The position numbers and the translations under genes were made by a program. A stretch of 64,000 bases of DNA, taken from Sporosarcina sp. ACRSL. Its GTDB lineage: Bacteria > Bacillota > Bacilli > Bacillales_A > Planococcaceae. This document shows positions 46,361-58,812 of this stretch, in pieces. The notes under the pieces are model-generated. The model ran no database searches and was not told where the DNA came from. It saw nothing but the letters and a program-made list of their open reading frames with translations. Where the stretch lies: NCBI RefSeq assembly GCF_022346605.1, contig NZ_JAKRNT010000002.1, positions 124,001 to 188,000 of the forward strand, given 5' to 3'. Within the stretch, counting starts at the first letter, position 1. Every line of letters starts with the position of its first letter.

Positions 46361-46639
46361 TTAACGTCTTGTTTTCTTATCGTCAGCGCCATGACCTTTG
46401 TATGTGCGCGTAGGTACGAATTCGCCAAGTTTGTGACCAACCATATCTTCAGTCACGTAAACAGGTACGTGTTTGCGACCGTCATATACAGCAATCGTCA
46501 ATCCGATGAAGGATGGGAAGATTGTGGAACGGCGTGACCAAGTTTTAATAACCTGCTTCTTTTGTGCATCTTTTTGTGCATCAACCTTTTTCATTAGATG
46601 TTCATCTGCAAAAGGTCCTTTTTTCAAGCTGCGGCCCAT
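46361..46639 (-). CDS. rpsS: 30S ribosomal protein S19
   Basis: S19 lies in the 30S head. The ATG at 46639 has an AGGAGG site and gives 92 residues, [20 protein letters not shown] onward, ending [15 protein letters not shown]. The 13-residue upstream extension was rejected. Confidence 0.98.
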   Translation of the reverse strand: MGRSLKKGPFADEHLMKKVDAQKDAQKKQVIKTWSRRSTIFPSFIGLTIAVYDGRKHVPVYVTEDMVGHKLGEFVPTRTYKGHGADDKKTRR

Positions 46640-46702
46640 GGAAAAACCTCCTCCCGTGATGATTGTACTACGGTCCACTCACCGAACCGCAGCGTCATCA
46701 CA

Positions 46703-47533
46703 TTATTTTTTACGGCGACGAACGATAAGTTTGTCGGATTTGTTGTTTTTCTTACGAGTTTTGTAACCAAGAGCTGGTTTACCCCAAGGTGTAACTGGGC
46801 TCGGACGGCCGATTGGTGTACGTCCTTCACCACCACCGTGTGGGTGATCGTTAGGGTTCATGACAGATCCGCGAACTGTTGGACGTTTGCCCATCCAGCG
46901 TGAACGACCTGCTTTACCGATGTTGATCAATTCATGTTGTTCGTTACCGACTTGACCGATTGTTGCACGGCATGTAGCAAGAACCATACGAACTTCACCG
47001 GATTGTAGACGGATGATGACATATTTGCCTTCACGTCCTAGAAGTTGTGCAGATGTACCTGCAGAACGAACTAGCTGACCGCCTTTACCTGGTTTCAATT
47101 CGATGTTGTGGATAGTAGAACCCATTGGGATATTTTCAAGTGGAAGTGAGTTCCCAACTTTGATATCCGCTTCTGGACCTGACATGACTGTCATGCCTAC
47201 TTCCAATCCTTTTGGAGCAAGGATGTAACGTTTTTCCCCATCAGCATAGTTGATTAGGGCAATGTTTGCAGAACGGTTTGGATCGTATTCGATCGTAGCA
47301 ACGCGTCCTGGAATGCCATCTTTCCGACGTTGGAAGTCGATGACACGGTATTGGCGCTTATGGCCTCCACCTTGGTGACGAACAGTCATCCTACCTTGGT
47401 TGTTACGTCCGCCTTTACGCTTAAGTGGTTCAAGCAATGATTTTTCTGGCTTATCTGTTGTAATAGCAGAGAAGTCTGAAGAAGTCATGTTACGACGTCC
47501 GTTGGAGGTAGGTTTATATTTCTTAATCGCCAT
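46703..47533 (-). CDS. rplB: 50S ribosomal protein L2
   Basis: L2 is needed for peptidyl transferase assembly. The 276-residue protein has the [20 protein letters not shown] start region, [20 protein letters not shown], and the near-active-site block [19 protein letters not shown] with its conserved His. It follows rplW. Confidence 0.98.
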   Translation of the reverse strand: MAIKKYKPTSNGRRNMTSSDFSAITTDKPEKSLLEPLKRKGGRNNQGRMTVRHQGGGHKRQYRVIDFQRRKDGIPGRVATIEYDPNRSANIALINYADGEKRYILAPKGLEVGMTVMSGPEADIKVGNSLPLENIPMGSTIHNIELKPGKGGQLVRSAGTSAQLLGREGKYVIIRLQSGEVRMVLATCRATIGQVGNEQHELINIGKAGRSRWMGKRPTVRGSVMNPNDHPHGGGEGRTPIGRPSPVTPWGKPALGYKTRKKNNKSDKLIVRRRKK

Positions 47534-47566
47534 TTGTGTTCCCTCCTTCGTTTATTTACGAGTCAA

Positions 47567-47851
47567 TTACATTTCGAATAGTTCGATGTCTTTTGAATCA
47601 GCAGTCAAAGTTACGATCGCTTTTCGGCGTTTGTTTGTGTAACCAGCATGTTTACCCATACGTTTGAACTTACCTTTGTAGTTCTGTACGTTGACTTTTT
47701 CCACTTTCACTCCGAAGATTTCTTCGATAGCTTGCTTTACATGCGTTTTGTTAGCGCGTGTATCAACTTCGAAAGTGTACTTTTTATATTCCATTTGTTC
47801 TGAAGAACGCTCGGTAATGACCGGACGTTTTAGTACATCACGTGCTTCCAT
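47567..47851 (-). CDS. rplW: 50S ribosomal protein L23
   Basis: L23 is the docking site for trigger factor and SRP. The 94-residue protein contains [20 protein letters not shown] and [17 protein letters not shown]. Its ATG overlaps the rplD stop by one base. Confidence 0.98.
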   Translation of the reverse strand: MEARDVLKRPVITERSSEQMEYKKYTFEVDTRANKTHVKQAIEEIFGVKVEKVNVQNYKGKFKRMGKHAGYTNKRRKAIVTLTADSKDIELFEM

Positions 47852-48474
47852 TAACCAAGCACCTCCTCAATTTTTTGAACTGCATCTTTAGTGATGACGA
47901 GTTTGTCATGAGCGACAAGGTCAAGCACGTTGATGCCGTTTGCTGTAACGACGCTGATTCCAGGGATGTTACGAGCGGACAATGCCACTGCTTCATCAAG
48001 GTCAGCTGTTACGAACAATGCTTTTTTATCGATTGACAGATCGTTAAGGACCTTTGTGAATTCTTTTGTTTTTGGAGCGTCGAATGTAAGACCATCCAAT
48101 ACGATGATTTCTTCATCGCGTACTTTCGTAGAAAGCGCTGAAAGAAGTGCCAAACGACGAACTTTCTTAGGAAGTTTGTAGCTGTAACTTCTTTGAGTCG
48201 GACCGAATACGATACCGCCTCCACGCCATTGTGGTGAACGGATCGACCCTTGACGAGCACGGCCTGTTCCTTTTTGGCGCCATGGTTTGCGACCACCACC
48301 AGCAACTTCCGCGCGAGTTTTTACTTTGTGGTTCCCTTGACGCAATGAAGCGCGTTGTTGAACCAATGCTTCGAATAGAACAGCTTCATTTGGCTCGATA
48401 CCGAAGATTGCTTCGTTCAATTCGATGTCGCCAACTGAAGAACCTGTCTGACTTAGTACGGATACTTTAGGCAT
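47851..48474 (-). CDS. rplD: 50S ribosomal protein L4
   Basis: L4 reaches the exit tunnel through its loop. The 207-residue protein has the diagnostic block [20 protein letters not shown] (about 62-81). The loop carries no obvious macrolide-resistance change. It lies between rplC and rplW. Confidence 0.98.
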   Translation of the reverse strand: MPKVSVLSQTGSSVGDIELNEAIFGIEPNEAVLFEALVQQRASLRQGNHKVKTRAEVAGGGRKPWRQKGTGRARQGSIRSPQWRGGGIVFGPTQRSYSYKLPKKVRRLALLSALSTKVRDEEIIVLDGLTFDAPKTKEFTKVLNDLSIDKKALFVTADLDEAVALSARNIPGISVVTANGINVLDLVAHDKLVITKDAVQKIEEVLG

Positions 48475-48499
48475 TTTTGTTTCCTCCTTCCTTTAAGAA

Positions 48500-49129
48500 T
48501 TAGTTCCCTTTGATTGCGCTTTTCACTGTGATAAGTGATTTGCGTGCTCCTGGAACATTACCTTTTACTAGCAACAAGTTACGCTCAGCGTCAACTCGTA
48601 CGATTTCAAGGTTTTGGATCGTAACAGTGTCTCCACCAGTACGTCCTGGCAATTTTTTACCTTTGAATACGCGTTGTCCGTCAACCGCACCTAGTGAACC
48701 TGGCGCACGGTGGAAACGGGAACCGTGACTCATTGGTCCGCGTGAGAATCCGTGGCGTTTAATAACACCTTGGAACCCTTTACCTTTTGATACTCCTGTA
48801 ATGTCGACGATATCGCCTTCTGCGAATGTATCGACTTTGACTTCCTGACCAACTTCGTACCCAGCTACGTCTACTCCGCGGAATTCGCGAATGAAGCGCT
48901 TAGGTGCCGTTTCAGCTTTTGCAACGTGTCCTTTTTCAGGTTTGTTTGCAAGCTTCTCACGTTTGTCGTCGAATCCAAGCTGGATTGCTTCGTAGCCGTC
49001 TGTTTCAGTTGTCTTCTTTTGAAGAACAACGTTTGGAGCAGCTTCAATCACAGTTACTGGAATGAGATCGCCGTTTTCAGCAAAAATTTGCGTCATGCCG
49101 ACTTTTCTCCCTAAGATTCCTTTGGTCAT
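48500..49129 (-). CDS. rplC: 50S ribosomal protein L3
   Basis: L3 is an early-assembly protein reaching the peptidyl transferase centre. The 209-residue protein starts [20 protein letters not shown] and has the [20 protein letters not shown] block. It follows rpsJ by 39 nt. Confidence 0.98.
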   Translation of the reverse strand: MTKGILGRKVGMTQIFAENGDLIPVTVIEAAPNVVLQKKTTETDGYEAIQLGFDDKREKLANKPEKGHVAKAETAPKRFIREFRGVDVAGYEVGQEVKVDTFAEGDIVDITGVSKGKGFQGVIKRHGFSRGPMSHGSRFHRAPGSLGAVDGQRVFKGKKLPGRTGGDTVTIQNLEIVRVDAERNLLLVKGNVPGARKSLITVKSAIKGN

Positions 49130-49168
49130 TTGTCACACCTCCTGAATTAATAAGTTTTATTTTATCGA

Positions 49169-49600
<432 letters not shown>

Positions 49601-49605
49601 TCAAC

Positions 49606-49634
49606 ATTATACACAAGGAAAAAGAATCCCGCAA
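49606..49634 (-). promoter_or_regulatory. S10 operon promoter P2
   Basis: On the minus strand TTGCGG (49634-49629) and a perfect TATAAT (49611-49606) are 17 nt apart. The implied leader before rpsJ is about 120 nt. Confidence 0.8.
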
Positions 49635-49667
49635 CCCTTTTGGCGAAATTCTTTTATCGACTTTTTA

Positions 49668-49696
49668 ATTATAATAGGGTGCTACTCATATTTCAA
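49668..49696 (-). promoter_or_regulatory. S10 operon promoter P1
   Basis: On the minus strand TTGAAA (49696-49691) and a perfect TATAAT (49673-49668) are 17 nt apart, 62 nt upstream of P2. Confidence 0.8.
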
Positions 49697-49899
49697 CTAT
49701 AAAGATGCAATTTACATGAAAAATAGCTTGGTTTTTACGAACTGCGTTAAACCGCGTAATATGAGGAGCTAATCTATGTAGCCTATAGTAAATTCATAAG
49801 ATTTTTGCGAACTTTTGCGGTTTTTAATAGAGCAGTAGGGTGAGTTCATTTTGTTATTTAGAAATACAAAAAGTAGCAAAGAAGATTCGATGAGATCGC

Positions 49900-50130
49900 T
49901 TGTTTTGAGCGTGGGACGGATCGGTTTGAGCGCGATATGACTTACTTTAAGCGCGAAACGGTTGTCTTTGGGCGTGGAATGACTCACATTGAGCGCGATA
50001 CGGCTGTCTTTGGGCGCGGAATGACTCACTTTGAGCGCGATACGGCTGTCTTTGGGCGCAGGACGGCTCACATTAGACGCGCAGCACCTCTCTTTGGACG
50101 CGCGACGACTTGCTTTGGACGCGCAGCCAG
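49900..50130 (+). repeat. 21-nt tandem repeat, 11 copies
   Basis: Eleven uninterrupted 21-nt units start at 49900 and every 21 nt after. Consensus is close to TCACTTTGAGCGCGATACGG plus one base. Units 4-8 alternate between two types (units 4 and 6 differ at one base, units 5 and 7 at one base), giving a 42-nt higher-order repeat. The array lies between the tuf terminator and the S10 promoters. It shares its core with the array at 16791-16872. Confidence 0.93.
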
Positions 50131-50221
50131 CAGTTCTCTTTAATGTGTCTATACTATATACCGCGGCTTCAATCCATTCATCAACTTCAGTTATGATCCG
50201 ATCGCGCCAAATGCCTTTGAC

Positions 50222-50253
50222 CATCAAAAAATCCCGCACAAGTGCGGGATTTT
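50222..50253 (-). terminator. Intrinsic terminator of tuf
   Basis: A 12-bp perfect stem (50228-50239 with 50242-50253) with a very short loop is followed by T's on the minus strand, eight bases after the tuf stop. Confidence 0.9.
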
Positions 50254-50260
50254 AAAGTGA

Positions 50261-51448
<1,188 letters not shown>

Positions 51449-51573
51449 TGTGGAATTCCTCCTTAAAAATATGAAAGTTTTATTTTTTATAAGCATGGAA
51501 GCTGGAGAAAGAATTCCCTCCAACTAACCATATCTTACAAGCAATCAATGATGGAAACAAGGATGAAATTGAA

Positions 51574-53652
51574 TTATTCACCTTTATTTTTCTTGATAAC
51601 TTCTTCTGCAATTGATTTCGGAACATCTTCGTAGTGATCGAATACCATCGAGAATACTCCACGACCTTGTGTATTCGAACGAAGTGAAGTTGCGTAACCG
51701 AACATTTCTGCAAGTGGAACCATTGCACGGACAACTTGAGCGTTACCGCGAGCTTCCATACCTTCTACGCGACCACGGCGTGATGTAATATCACCCATGA
51801 TGTCGCCCATGTACTCTTCAGGAATGATGACTTCAACTTTCATCATCGGCTCAAGAAGAACAGGGTTACATTTTGCAGCTGCATTTTTTAGTGCCATGGA
51901 AGCAGCAATCTTGAACGCCATCTCGTTGGAGTCGACGTCATGGTAAGAACCATCGAATAGACGTGCTTTTACGTCGATCAACGGATAACCTGCAAGAACA
52001 CCATTATTCAGGGAGTCACGAACACCCGCTTCAACGGATCCGATATATTCACGAGGAACAACTCCACCGACGACAGCGTTTTCGAATTCGAAACCTTTTC
52101 CTTCTTCGTTTGGCGAGAACTCGATCCAAACGTGACCGTATTGACCACGACCACCTGATTGGCGGACGAACTTACCTTCAACTTCCGCAGCAGTACGGAA
52201 CGTTTCACGGTAAGAAACTTGTGGTGCTCCAACGTTTGCTTCAACCTTGAACTCGCGGCGTAAACGGTCAACGATGATATCAAGGTGAAGTTCACCCATA
52301 CCAGCGATGATGACTTCGCCTGTTTCTTGGTCTGTATGCGCACGGAAAGTCGGGTCTTCTTCTTGAAGTTTCGCAAGAGCCGTACCCATCTTGTCTTGGT
52401 CGCCTTTTGTCTTAGGTTCAATTGCTACAGAGATAACCGGTTCTGGGAATTCCATGGACTCAAGAATGATTGGTGCTTTGTCGTCACAAAGCGTATCACC
52501 TGTTCCAGTATCTTTCAAACCGACTGCCGCTGCAATTTCTCCTGAATGTACTTCAGAGATTTCTTCACGGGAGTTCGCATGCATTTGTAGGATACGTCCT
52601 ACACGCTCACGCTTACCTTTTGTAGAGTTCAAGACATATGAACCTGATTGAAGGACTCCTGAATACACACGGAAGAATGTAAGCTTACCAACATAAGGGT
52701 CAGTCATAACTTTGAACGCTAGAGCAGAGAATGGCTCTTCGTCGCTGGAATGACGCTCTTCTTCTTCTTCTGTATCCGGATTGACACCCGTCATTGCCGG
52801 GATATCGATCGGTGATGGCAAGTAGTCTACGACAGCGTCGAGAACTAATTGAACACCTTTGTTTTTGAAAGCAGTACCGCAAACCACTGGGTAAAATTCT
52901 ACCGCTAGTGTAGCTTTACGGATTGCTGTTTTGATTTCTTCGACTGTAAGCTCTTCGCCGCCGAGGTATTTCTCCATGAGGTCTTCATCGAAATCTACGA
53001 TTGCTTCGATCAATTTCTCACGGTACTCTTCAGCTTTCTCACGGTACTCTTCGGGGATATCTTCAACTGTAACATCCGTTCCTAGGTCGTTACCGTATAG
53101 AGTCGCTTTCATCTCAACTAGATCGATAATTCCGCTGAACGTATCTTCAGCACCAATCGGAAGTTGGATCGGGTGAGCGTTCGCTTGTAGACGATCGTGA
53201 AGAGTGCTTACGGAATAAAGGAAATCCGCACCCGTTTTGTCCATCTTGTTAACGAAAACAAGACGTGGAACTTTGTAGTTTGTCGCTTGGCGCCAAACTG
53301 TTTCCGTTTGTGGTTCAACGCCTGATTGAGCGTCAAGAACTGTTACGGCACCATCCAATACACGAAGTGAACGTTCAACTTCAACAGTGAAGTCTACGTG
53401 TCCTGGAGTATCGATGATGTTTACGCGGTGGCCTTTCCATGCAGCTGTTGTCGCAGCAGAAGTGATCGTGATTCCACGTTCTTGTTCTTGCTCCATCCAG
53501 TCCATTTGGGAAGCCCCTTCGTGCGTTTCACCAATCTTATGGATCTTACCTGTGTAAAAAAGGATCCGCTCCGTCGTTGTCGTCTTACCGGCGTCGATGT
53601 GAGCCATGATACCAATGTTACGAGTATTCTCTAAGGAGAACTCTCTAGCCAT
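51574..53652 (-). CDS. fusA: Elongation factor G
   Basis: EF-G catalyses translocation. The 692-residue protein has [15 protein letters not shown] (G1), DTPGHVDF (G3), [10 protein letters not shown] (G4) and the five-domain length. Sequence around residues linked to fusidic acid resistance looks ordinary to the eye. It follows rpsG and precedes tuf with a 125-nt gap. Confidence 0.99.
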   Translation of the reverse strand: MAREFSLENTRNIGIMAHIDAGKTTTTERILFYTGKIHKIGETHEGASQMDWMEQEQERGITITSAATTAAWKGHRVNIIDTPGHVDFTVEVERSLRVLDGAVTVLDAQSGVEPQTETVWRQATNYKVPRLVFVNKMDKTGADFLYSVSTLHDRLQANAHPIQLPIGAEDTFSGIIDLVEMKATLYGNDLGTDVTVEDIPEEYREKAEEYREKLIEAIVDFDEDLMEKYLGGEELTVEEIKTAIRKATLAVEFYPVVCGTAFKNKGVQLVLDAVVDYLPSPIDIPAMTGVNPDTEEEEERHSSDEEPFSALAFKVMTDPYVGKLTFFRVYSGVLQSGSYVLNSTKGKRERVGRILQMHANSREEISEVHSGEIAAAVGLKDTGTGDTLCDDKAPIILESMEFPEPVISVAIEPKTKGDQDKMGTALAKLQEEDPTFRAHTDQETGEVIIAGMGELHLDIIVDRLRREFKVEANVGAPQVSYRETFRTAAEVEGKFVRQSGGRGQYGHVWIEFSPNEEGKGFEFENAVVGGVVPREYIGSVEAGVRDSLNNGVLAGYPLIDVKARLFDGSYHDVDSNEMAFKIAASMALKNAAAKCNPVLLEPMMKVEVIIPEEYMGDIMGDITSRRGRVEGMEARGNAQVVRAMVPLAEMFGYATSLRSNTQGRGVFSMVFDHYEDVPKSIAEEVIKKNKGE

Positions 53653-53703
53653 TTTGTATATCTCCTTCCGTTTCGGATTAAGGTGTCAATAAACTGGCCG
53701 ATT

Positions 53704-54174
53704 TTACCAGCGATAGTGAGCGAATGCTTTGTTCGCTTCTGCCATCTTATGCATTTCTTCACGGCGTTTCACGGATGCACCAGTGTTGTTGGAAGCATCA
53801 AGGATTTCATTCGCAAGACGCTCTTCCATCGTTTTCTCACCACGTGAGCGAGAGTAGTTCACTAGGTAACGCAATCCGAGAGTTGTACGGCGTTCAGGAC
53901 GAACTTCGACCGGAACTTGGTAGTTCGCACCACCGACACGGCGAGCACGTACTTCAAGAACTGGCATAACATTGTTCAATGCTGCTTCAAATACTTCTAT
54001 AGGGTCTTTACCTGAACGTTCTTTCACAAGTTCAAACGCACCATAGAGGATATTTTGAGATGTACCTTTTTTACCGTCCACCATCATTTTGTTGATAAGA
54101 CGAGTAACAAGCTTCGAATTGTAAATCGGATCTGGCAATACGTCACGTTTTGCAACAGGACCTTTACGAGGCAT
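53704..54174 (-). CDS. rpsG: 30S ribosomal protein S7
   Basis: S7 nucleates assembly of the 30S head. The 156-residue protein starts [20 protein letters not shown] and contains [16 protein letters not shown]. It lies between rpsL and fusA. Confidence 0.98.
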   Translation of the reverse strand: MPRKGPVAKRDVLPDPIYNSKLVTRLINKMMVDGKKGTSQNILYGAFELVKERSGKDPIEVFEAALNNVMPVLEVRARRVGGANYQVPVEVRPERRTTLGLRYLVNYSRSRGEKTMEERLANEILDASNNTGASVKRREEMHKMAEANKAFAHYRW

Positions 54175-54209
54175 ATTGTTTTCCTCCTTTCGAAATAATC
54201 ATTCCGTTA

Positions 54210-54632
54210 TTAGTTTTTCTTTTCTTTAGGTCTTTTCGCACCGTATTGTGAACGGCTTTGCATACGGCCAGTAACTCCAGCAGTATCAAGCGCTCCACGT
54301 ACGATGTGGTAACGAACACCCGGTAAGTCTTTTACACGTCCTCCGCGGATAAGAACAACGCTGTGCTCTTGAAGGTTGTGACCTTCACCAGGGATATATG
54401 CGTTCACTTCCAAAGTGTTTGTCAAACGAACACGCGCATATTTACGAAGAGCCGAGTTCGGTTTCTTCGGAGTCATTGTACCCACACGAGTACAAACACC
54501 TCTTTTTTGTGGCGAGTTGACATTTGTCATCGACTTTTTGAAGCTGTTATAGCTTTTTCCGAGTGCTGGTGCCTTGGAAGTGTCCGATTTCGATTTACGA
54601 GGTTTGCGGACCAATTGGTTAATTGTAGGCAT
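54210..54632 (-). CDS. rpsL: 30S ribosomal protein S12
   Basis: S12 monitors decoding. The ATG at 54632 has an AGGAGG site and gives 140 residues, [20 protein letters not shown] onward. The streptomycin-related positions are wild type: [19 protein letters not shown] with its Lys, and [13 protein letters not shown] 19-residue upstream extension was rejected. Confidence 0.98.
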   Translation of the reverse strand: MPTINQLVRKPRKSKSDTSKAPALGKSYNSFKKSMTNVNSPQKRGVCTRVGTMTPKKPNSALRKYARVRLTNTLEVNAYIPGEGHNLQEHSVVLIRGGRVKDLPGVRYHIVRGALDTAGVTGRMQSRSQYGAKRPKEKKN

Positions 54633-54737
54633 CGGATTTCCTCCTTTCACTGTGCTTTTTTTGTAAGACCACACATCCAGGTGGTTCATTTTTGGGGTAA
54701 AAACAAAGTCTTTGTGTGTTTAATCACACAAAAACCA

Positions 54738-54986
54738 TCATACAGTAATGGCGACGACGGACGCACCGACTTGAATGCCGCATGCCTGACCGAGCTTTTC
54801 CCTCGAATCAACATAACTCACTTCAATGCCGTGAATCGCTGCTTCCCCGATTACCGGGTCAATCAGCTTCCCTTCGGCATCTTTTGCGATGACGACTTCC
54901 TTCACTACGCCTGACTTTATCGCTTTCACTGTTTGCTTTGTACCGATGATTGTCTTCTTTGCCTGCTCGACTTTTTCATAAGACAT
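54738..54986 (-). CDS. rplGB: L7Ae-family ribosomal protein (YbxF)
   Basis: This 82-residue protein is an L7Ae/L30e-type RNA-binding protein that recognises kink-turns. It starts [20 protein letters not shown] and has [16 protein letters not shown] and [15 protein letters not shown] blocks. The ATG has a TTGGAGGAT site. It leads the str operon after a strong sigma-A promoter, as in Bacillus. Confidence 0.95.
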   Translation of the reverse strand: MSYEKVEQAKKTIIGTKQTVKAIKSGVVKEVVIAKDAEGKLIDPVIGEAAIHGIEVSYVDSREKLGQACGIQVGASVVAITV

Positions 54987-55031
54987 TGTTGCATCCTCCA
55001 AAGTACAGACATTCAACTATCAACCTTTTGT

Positions 55032-55060
55032 ATATTACCATTTGCAAAGAAGCCTGTCAA
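55032..55060 (-). promoter_or_regulatory. Sigma-A promoter of the str operon
   Basis: On the minus strand a perfect TTGACA (55060-55055) and TAATAT (55037-55032) are 17 nt apart, upstream of rplGB and just after the rpoC terminator. Confidence 0.85.
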
Positions 55061-55062
55061 CA

Positions 55063-55098
55063 ATAAATAGAAAATGGGGAGAGGATTTTTCTCTCCCC
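55063..55098 (-). terminator. Intrinsic terminator of rpoBC
   Basis: An 8-bp stem (55076-55083 with 55091-55098) is followed on the minus strand by a T-rich tract, eight bases after the rpoC stop. The tract runs up to the str promoter. Confidence 0.88.
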
Positions 55099-55106
55099 AC
55101 CACTAC

Positions 55107-58100
55107 TTATTCAACACTAGCTGCTGTCGTCGCCTCTTCATCATGTTCCATTTGAATTTGACGATAACGTTGCATACCCGTTCCAGCCGGAACAAGTTTT
55201 CCGATGATGACGTTCTCTTTCAATCCGAGCAATTCATCTGTTTTTCCTTTGATTGCTGCATCAGTCAAGACACGAGTCGTCTCTTGGAAGGACGCCGCAG
55301 AAAGGAACGATTCCGTTTCAAGTGAAGCTTTTGTAATACCGAGAATGACCGGACGAGATGTTGCCGGAACTTTTCCGTTCTTCAATACTTCTGCGTTCGC
55401 TTCAGAGAATTGGTGGATATCGAGCAATGAGCCCGGAAGAAGATCCGTGTCCCCTGCTTCGATGACACGCACTTTGCGAAGCATTTGGCGAACCATTACT
55501 TCAACGTGCTTATCTCCGATTTCAACACCTTGCATACGGTATACTTTCTGAACTTCTTTAAGAAGGTATTCTTGTACAGTCGCAACGTCTTTGACGATGA
55601 TCAATTCTTTCGGATCGATGGAACCTTCTGTAATATGGTCTCCACGGTCGATCGAATCGCCGATCTGCACTTTCAAGCGGGCATTATATGGCGCGAGATA
55701 CTTGCGTGTCTCGACTTCCCCTTGAATCGTAATTTCCTTCTGACCTTCTCGGATTTCGTCAATCTCGATGACCTCACCTTTGATTTCGGAAATGACTGCT
55801 TGCCCTTTCGGATTACGGGCTTCGAAAATCTCTTGGATACGCGGAAGACCGGATGTGATGTCATCCCCGGCAACCCCACCTGTATGGAATGTACGCATCG
55901 TAAGCTGTGTACCAGGCTCACCGATCGATTGCGCAGCGATAATACCCACTGCTTCGCCGACTTCAACCGCTTCGCCTGTTGCAAGGTTGATGCCGTAACA
56001 TTTCTTACAAATACCATGTTTCGTGTTACATGTGAACGCTGAGCGAATTGTAACTGATTCGATGCCTGCCTTGATGATCGTATTTGCAAGATCGGCAGTG
56101 ATCAGGCCATCTTTCGGTACAATCACTTCGCCAGTTTCCGGATGACGGATCGTCTTCTTCGTATGGCGACCTTCAATACGCTCTTCCAACGTTTCGATGA
56201 TTTCCGTACCTTCCGTAAGCGCGGTGATGCGCAAGCCTCTGTCCGTTCCACAATCATCTTCCCGAACGATGACGTCTTGTGCTACGTCAACGAGACGGCG
56301 AGTCAAGTAACCGGAGTCAGCAGTTTTCAACGCTGTATCCGCAAGACCTTTACGAGCACCATGCGTGGAAATAAAGTACTCGAGTACAGTCAATCCTTCA
56401 CGGAATGATGACTTGATCGGCAACTCGATGATACGACCAGCCGGGTTGGCCATCAATCCCCGCATTCCCGCGAGCTGTGTAAAGTTAGACGCGTTACCAC
56501 GGGCTCCTGAGTCACTCATCATGTAAATAGGGTTTGTATTTTCAAGAGAGTCCATCAGTTTATCCTGGATAATGTCCTTCGCGTTACTCCAGTAGGAAAT
56601 GACACGGTCATAACGCTCTTCTTCCGTAATAAGACCACGGCGGAATTGCTGCGTCACTTTATCTACTTTATCTTGAGCCTCTTGCAGGATTTCGTCTTTA
56701 TTCGGCAATACGACGATGTCGGAAATACCAACTGTGATTCCTGCGCGAGTAGAATATTTGAATCCTAGGTTTTTCATCCGGTCCAACATTCTCGAAGTTT
56801 CCGTAATATGGAATCTCTTGAAGATTTCCGCGATGATGTTTCCGAGGATTTTTTTACGGAACGGAAGAACGATCTCCGCATTTTGAATATGCTCTTTTAC
56901 ATTGACTGTGCCATCGATGAAATATTTATCCGGCGTTTCAACTTGTAAATTGTGATTCGTCGGTTCATTGATGTACGGGAATGATTCTGGAAGAATTTCA
57001 TTGAAAATTAACTTCCCGACCGTCGTCAATAAAAGTTTACGGTTCTGCTCTTCTGTAAATGTCGGGTTGTTCAACGACCCCGCTTGGATGGCAATTCTCG
57101 TATGCAGATGGACGTGGCCTGTTTGATATGCAATCAAAGCCTCGTTCGTATTGCTGAAAATCGATCCTTCACCGATTGACCCTGCTCGCTCCAATGTAAG
57201 GTAATAGTTACCTAATACCATGTCTTGAGATGGGGTTACGACCGGTTTTCCATCTTTCGGGTTCAAGATATTTTGCGCAGCAAGCATTAGCAAACGCGCT
57301 TCAGCTTGAGCCTCTGCAGAAAGCGGAACGTGAACAGCCATTTGGTCTCCGTCAAAGTCGGCGTTGTATGCCGTACAGACGAGTGGATGAAGCTGAATGG
57401 CACGGCCTTCCACCAACATCGGTTCGAATGCCTGAATCCCAAGTCTGTGAAGGGTAGGAGCGCGGTTCAGTAAGACCGGGTGCTCTTTAATGACATCTTC
57501 AAGGACATCCCAAACTTCAGAATGCAAACGTTCAATTTTACGTTTCGCACTCTTAATGTTGTGGGCAAGTCCGCGTTCGACTAATTCCTTCATAACGAAA
57601 GGCTTGAACAGTTCGATAGCCATTTCCTTCGGAAGACCACATTGATACATTTTCAAGTTAGGACCTACGACGATTACCGAACGGCCTGAATAATCGACCC
57701 GTTTACCCAATAAGTTTTGACGGAAGCGACCTTGCTTCCCTTTCAACATATGGGAGAGGGATTTCAACGGACGATTTCCTGGTCCTGTTACCGGACGTCC
57801 GCGTCTTCCGTTGTCGACGAGTGCATCGACAGCTTCTTGCAGCATCCGTTTTTCGTTCTGCACGATGATGCCAGGTGCGCCAAGGTCAAGTAGACGTTTC
57901 AACCGGTTGTTACGGTTAATGACTCTCCGGTAAAGATCATTCAAATCGGAAGTTGCAAAACGGCCGCCGTCCAGCTGTACCATCGGACGCAATTCTGGAG
58001 GGATGACCGGCAACACTTCAAGAACCATCCATTCTGGGCGGTTTCCTGAGTTACGGAAAGATTCGACGACTTCCAAGCGTCTGATCGCACGAGTACGACG

Positions 58101-58703
58101 TTGACCTTGTACAGTCTTCAACTCTTCCTTCAGCATTTCCGTTTCTTTATCAAGATCGATTGCCATTAGAAGCTGCTCGATCGCTTCAGCACCCATGAGC
58201 GCTTGGAATTTGGAACCGTATTTTTCACGGTATAGCCTGAATTCCTTCTCGGAAAGCAATTGTTTCCGTTCAAGTGGTGTATCCGCTGGGTCGATGACAA
58301 CATAAGATGCGAAATAAATGATTTCTTCGAGCGCACGTGGCGTCATATCTAGAATAAGGCCCATTCTGCTTGGGATTCCTTTGAAGTACCAAATATGTGT
58401 AACCGGTGCTGCAAGCTCAATATGCCCCATACGTTCACGGCGAACTTTTTGTCGTGTCACTTCAACGCCGCATCGATCACAGACGACGCCTTTGTAACGA
58501 ACGCGTTTATATTTACCGCAGTGGCATTCCCAGTCTTTTGTAGGTCCGAAGATCCGTTCACAGAACAGACCGTCCTTCTCTGGCTTTAATGTACGATAGT
58601 TGATCGTTTCGGGTTTTTTCACTTCACCGTAGGACCAAGAACGAATTTTATCCGGTGAAGCAAGGCCGATTTTCATATACTCAAAATTGTTTACATCTAT
58701 CAA
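55107..58703 (-). CDS. rpoC: DNA-directed RNA polymerase subunit beta'
   Basis: Beta' forms half of the polymerase active site. The 1198-residue protein has the N-terminal zinc ribbon ([20 protein letters not shown]), the catalytic [12 protein letters not shown] with three Asp ligands for Mg, the second zinc site (CGTDRG ... [13 protein letters not shown]) and the trigger loop region ([11 protein letters not shown]). It starts at an ATG behind AGGGAGG and follows rpoB with a 109-nt gap that holds a hairpin. Confidence 0.99.
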   Translation of the reverse strand: MIDVNNFEYMKIGLASPDKIRSWSYGEVKKPETINYRTLKPEKDGLFCERIFGPTKDWECHCGKYKRVRYKGVVCDRCGVEVTRQKVRRERMGHIELAAPVTHIWYFKGIPSRMGLILDMTPRALEEIIYFASYVVIDPADTPLERKQLLSEKEFRLYREKYGSKFQALMGAEAIEQLLMAIDLDKETEMLKEELKTVQGQRRTRAIRRLEVVESFRNSGNRPEWMVLEVLPVIPPELRPMVQLDGGRFATSDLNDLYRRVINRNNRLKRLLDLGAPGIIVQNEKRMLQEAVDALVDNGRRGRPVTGPGNRPLKSLSHMLKGKQGRFRQNLLGKRVDYSGRSVIVVGPNLKMYQCGLPKEMAIELFKPFVMKELVERGLAHNIKSAKRKIERLHSEVWDVLEDVIKEHPVLLNRAPTLHRLGIQAFEPMLVEGRAIQLHPLVCTAYNADFDGDQMAVHVPLSAEAQAEARLLMLAAQNILNPKDGKPVVTPSQDMVLGNYYLTLERAGSIGEGSIFSNTNEALIAYQTGHVHLHTRIAIQAGSLNNPTFTEEQNRKLLLTTVGKLIFNEILPESFPYINEPTNHNLQVETPDKYFIDGTVNVKEHIQNAEIVLPFRKKILGNIIAEIFKRFHITETSRMLDRMKNLGFKYSTRAGITVGISDIVVLPNKDEILQEAQDKVDKVTQQFRRGLITEEERYDRVISYWSNAKDIIQDKLMDSLENTNPIYMMSDSGARGNASNFTQLAGMRGLMANPAGRIIELPIKSSFREGLTVLEYFISTHGARKGLADTALKTADSGYLTRRLVDVAQDVIVREDDCGTDRGLRITALTEGTEIIETLEERIEGRHTKKTIRHPETGEVIVPKDGLITADLANTIIKAGIESVTIRSAFTCNTKHGICKKCYGINLATGEAVEVGEAVGIIAAQSIGEPGTQLTMRTFHTGGVAGDDITSGLPRIQEIFEARNPKGQAVISEIKGEVIEIDEIREGQKEITIQGEVETRKYLAPYNARLKVQIGDSIDRGDHITEGSIDPKELIIVKDVATVQEYLLKEVQKVYRMQGVEIGDKHVEVMVRQMLRKVRVIEAGDTDLLPGSLLDIHQFSEANAEVLKNGKVPATSRPVILGITKASLETESFLSAASFQETTRVLTDAAIKGKTDELLGLKENVIIGKLVPAGTGMQRYRQIQMEHDEEATTAASVE

Positions 58704-58762
58704 GGAGCCTACCTCCCTCTTATCTTATCTCCGCGATGGACTCTCATCAATATCGTTAAAAC

Positions 58763-58786
58763 AGGGGAGCATGCTGTAGCTCCCCT
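58763..58786 (-). promoter_or_regulatory. Hairpin between rpoB and rpoC
   Basis: An 8-bp perfect GC-rich stem (58763-58770 with 58779-58786) is followed on the minus strand by TGTTTTAACG. It resembles a weak terminator or a processing site inside the rpoBC transcript. Confidence 0.65.
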
Positions 58787-58812
58787 ATTCAATTGAACAT
58801 ACTAGTATTTCA

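Noticed and set aside
49900..50130. Tandem array considered as a CRISPR
   Set aside because: Units are contiguous 21-mers with no unique spacers, no leader and no cas genes nearby.
49769..50239. 156-codon minus-strand frame across the 21-nt array (repeating SAPKDSRIALK-like peptide)
   Set aside because: It starts inside the tuf terminator, has no ribosome binding site, and the 21-nt period keeps any frame open by chance.
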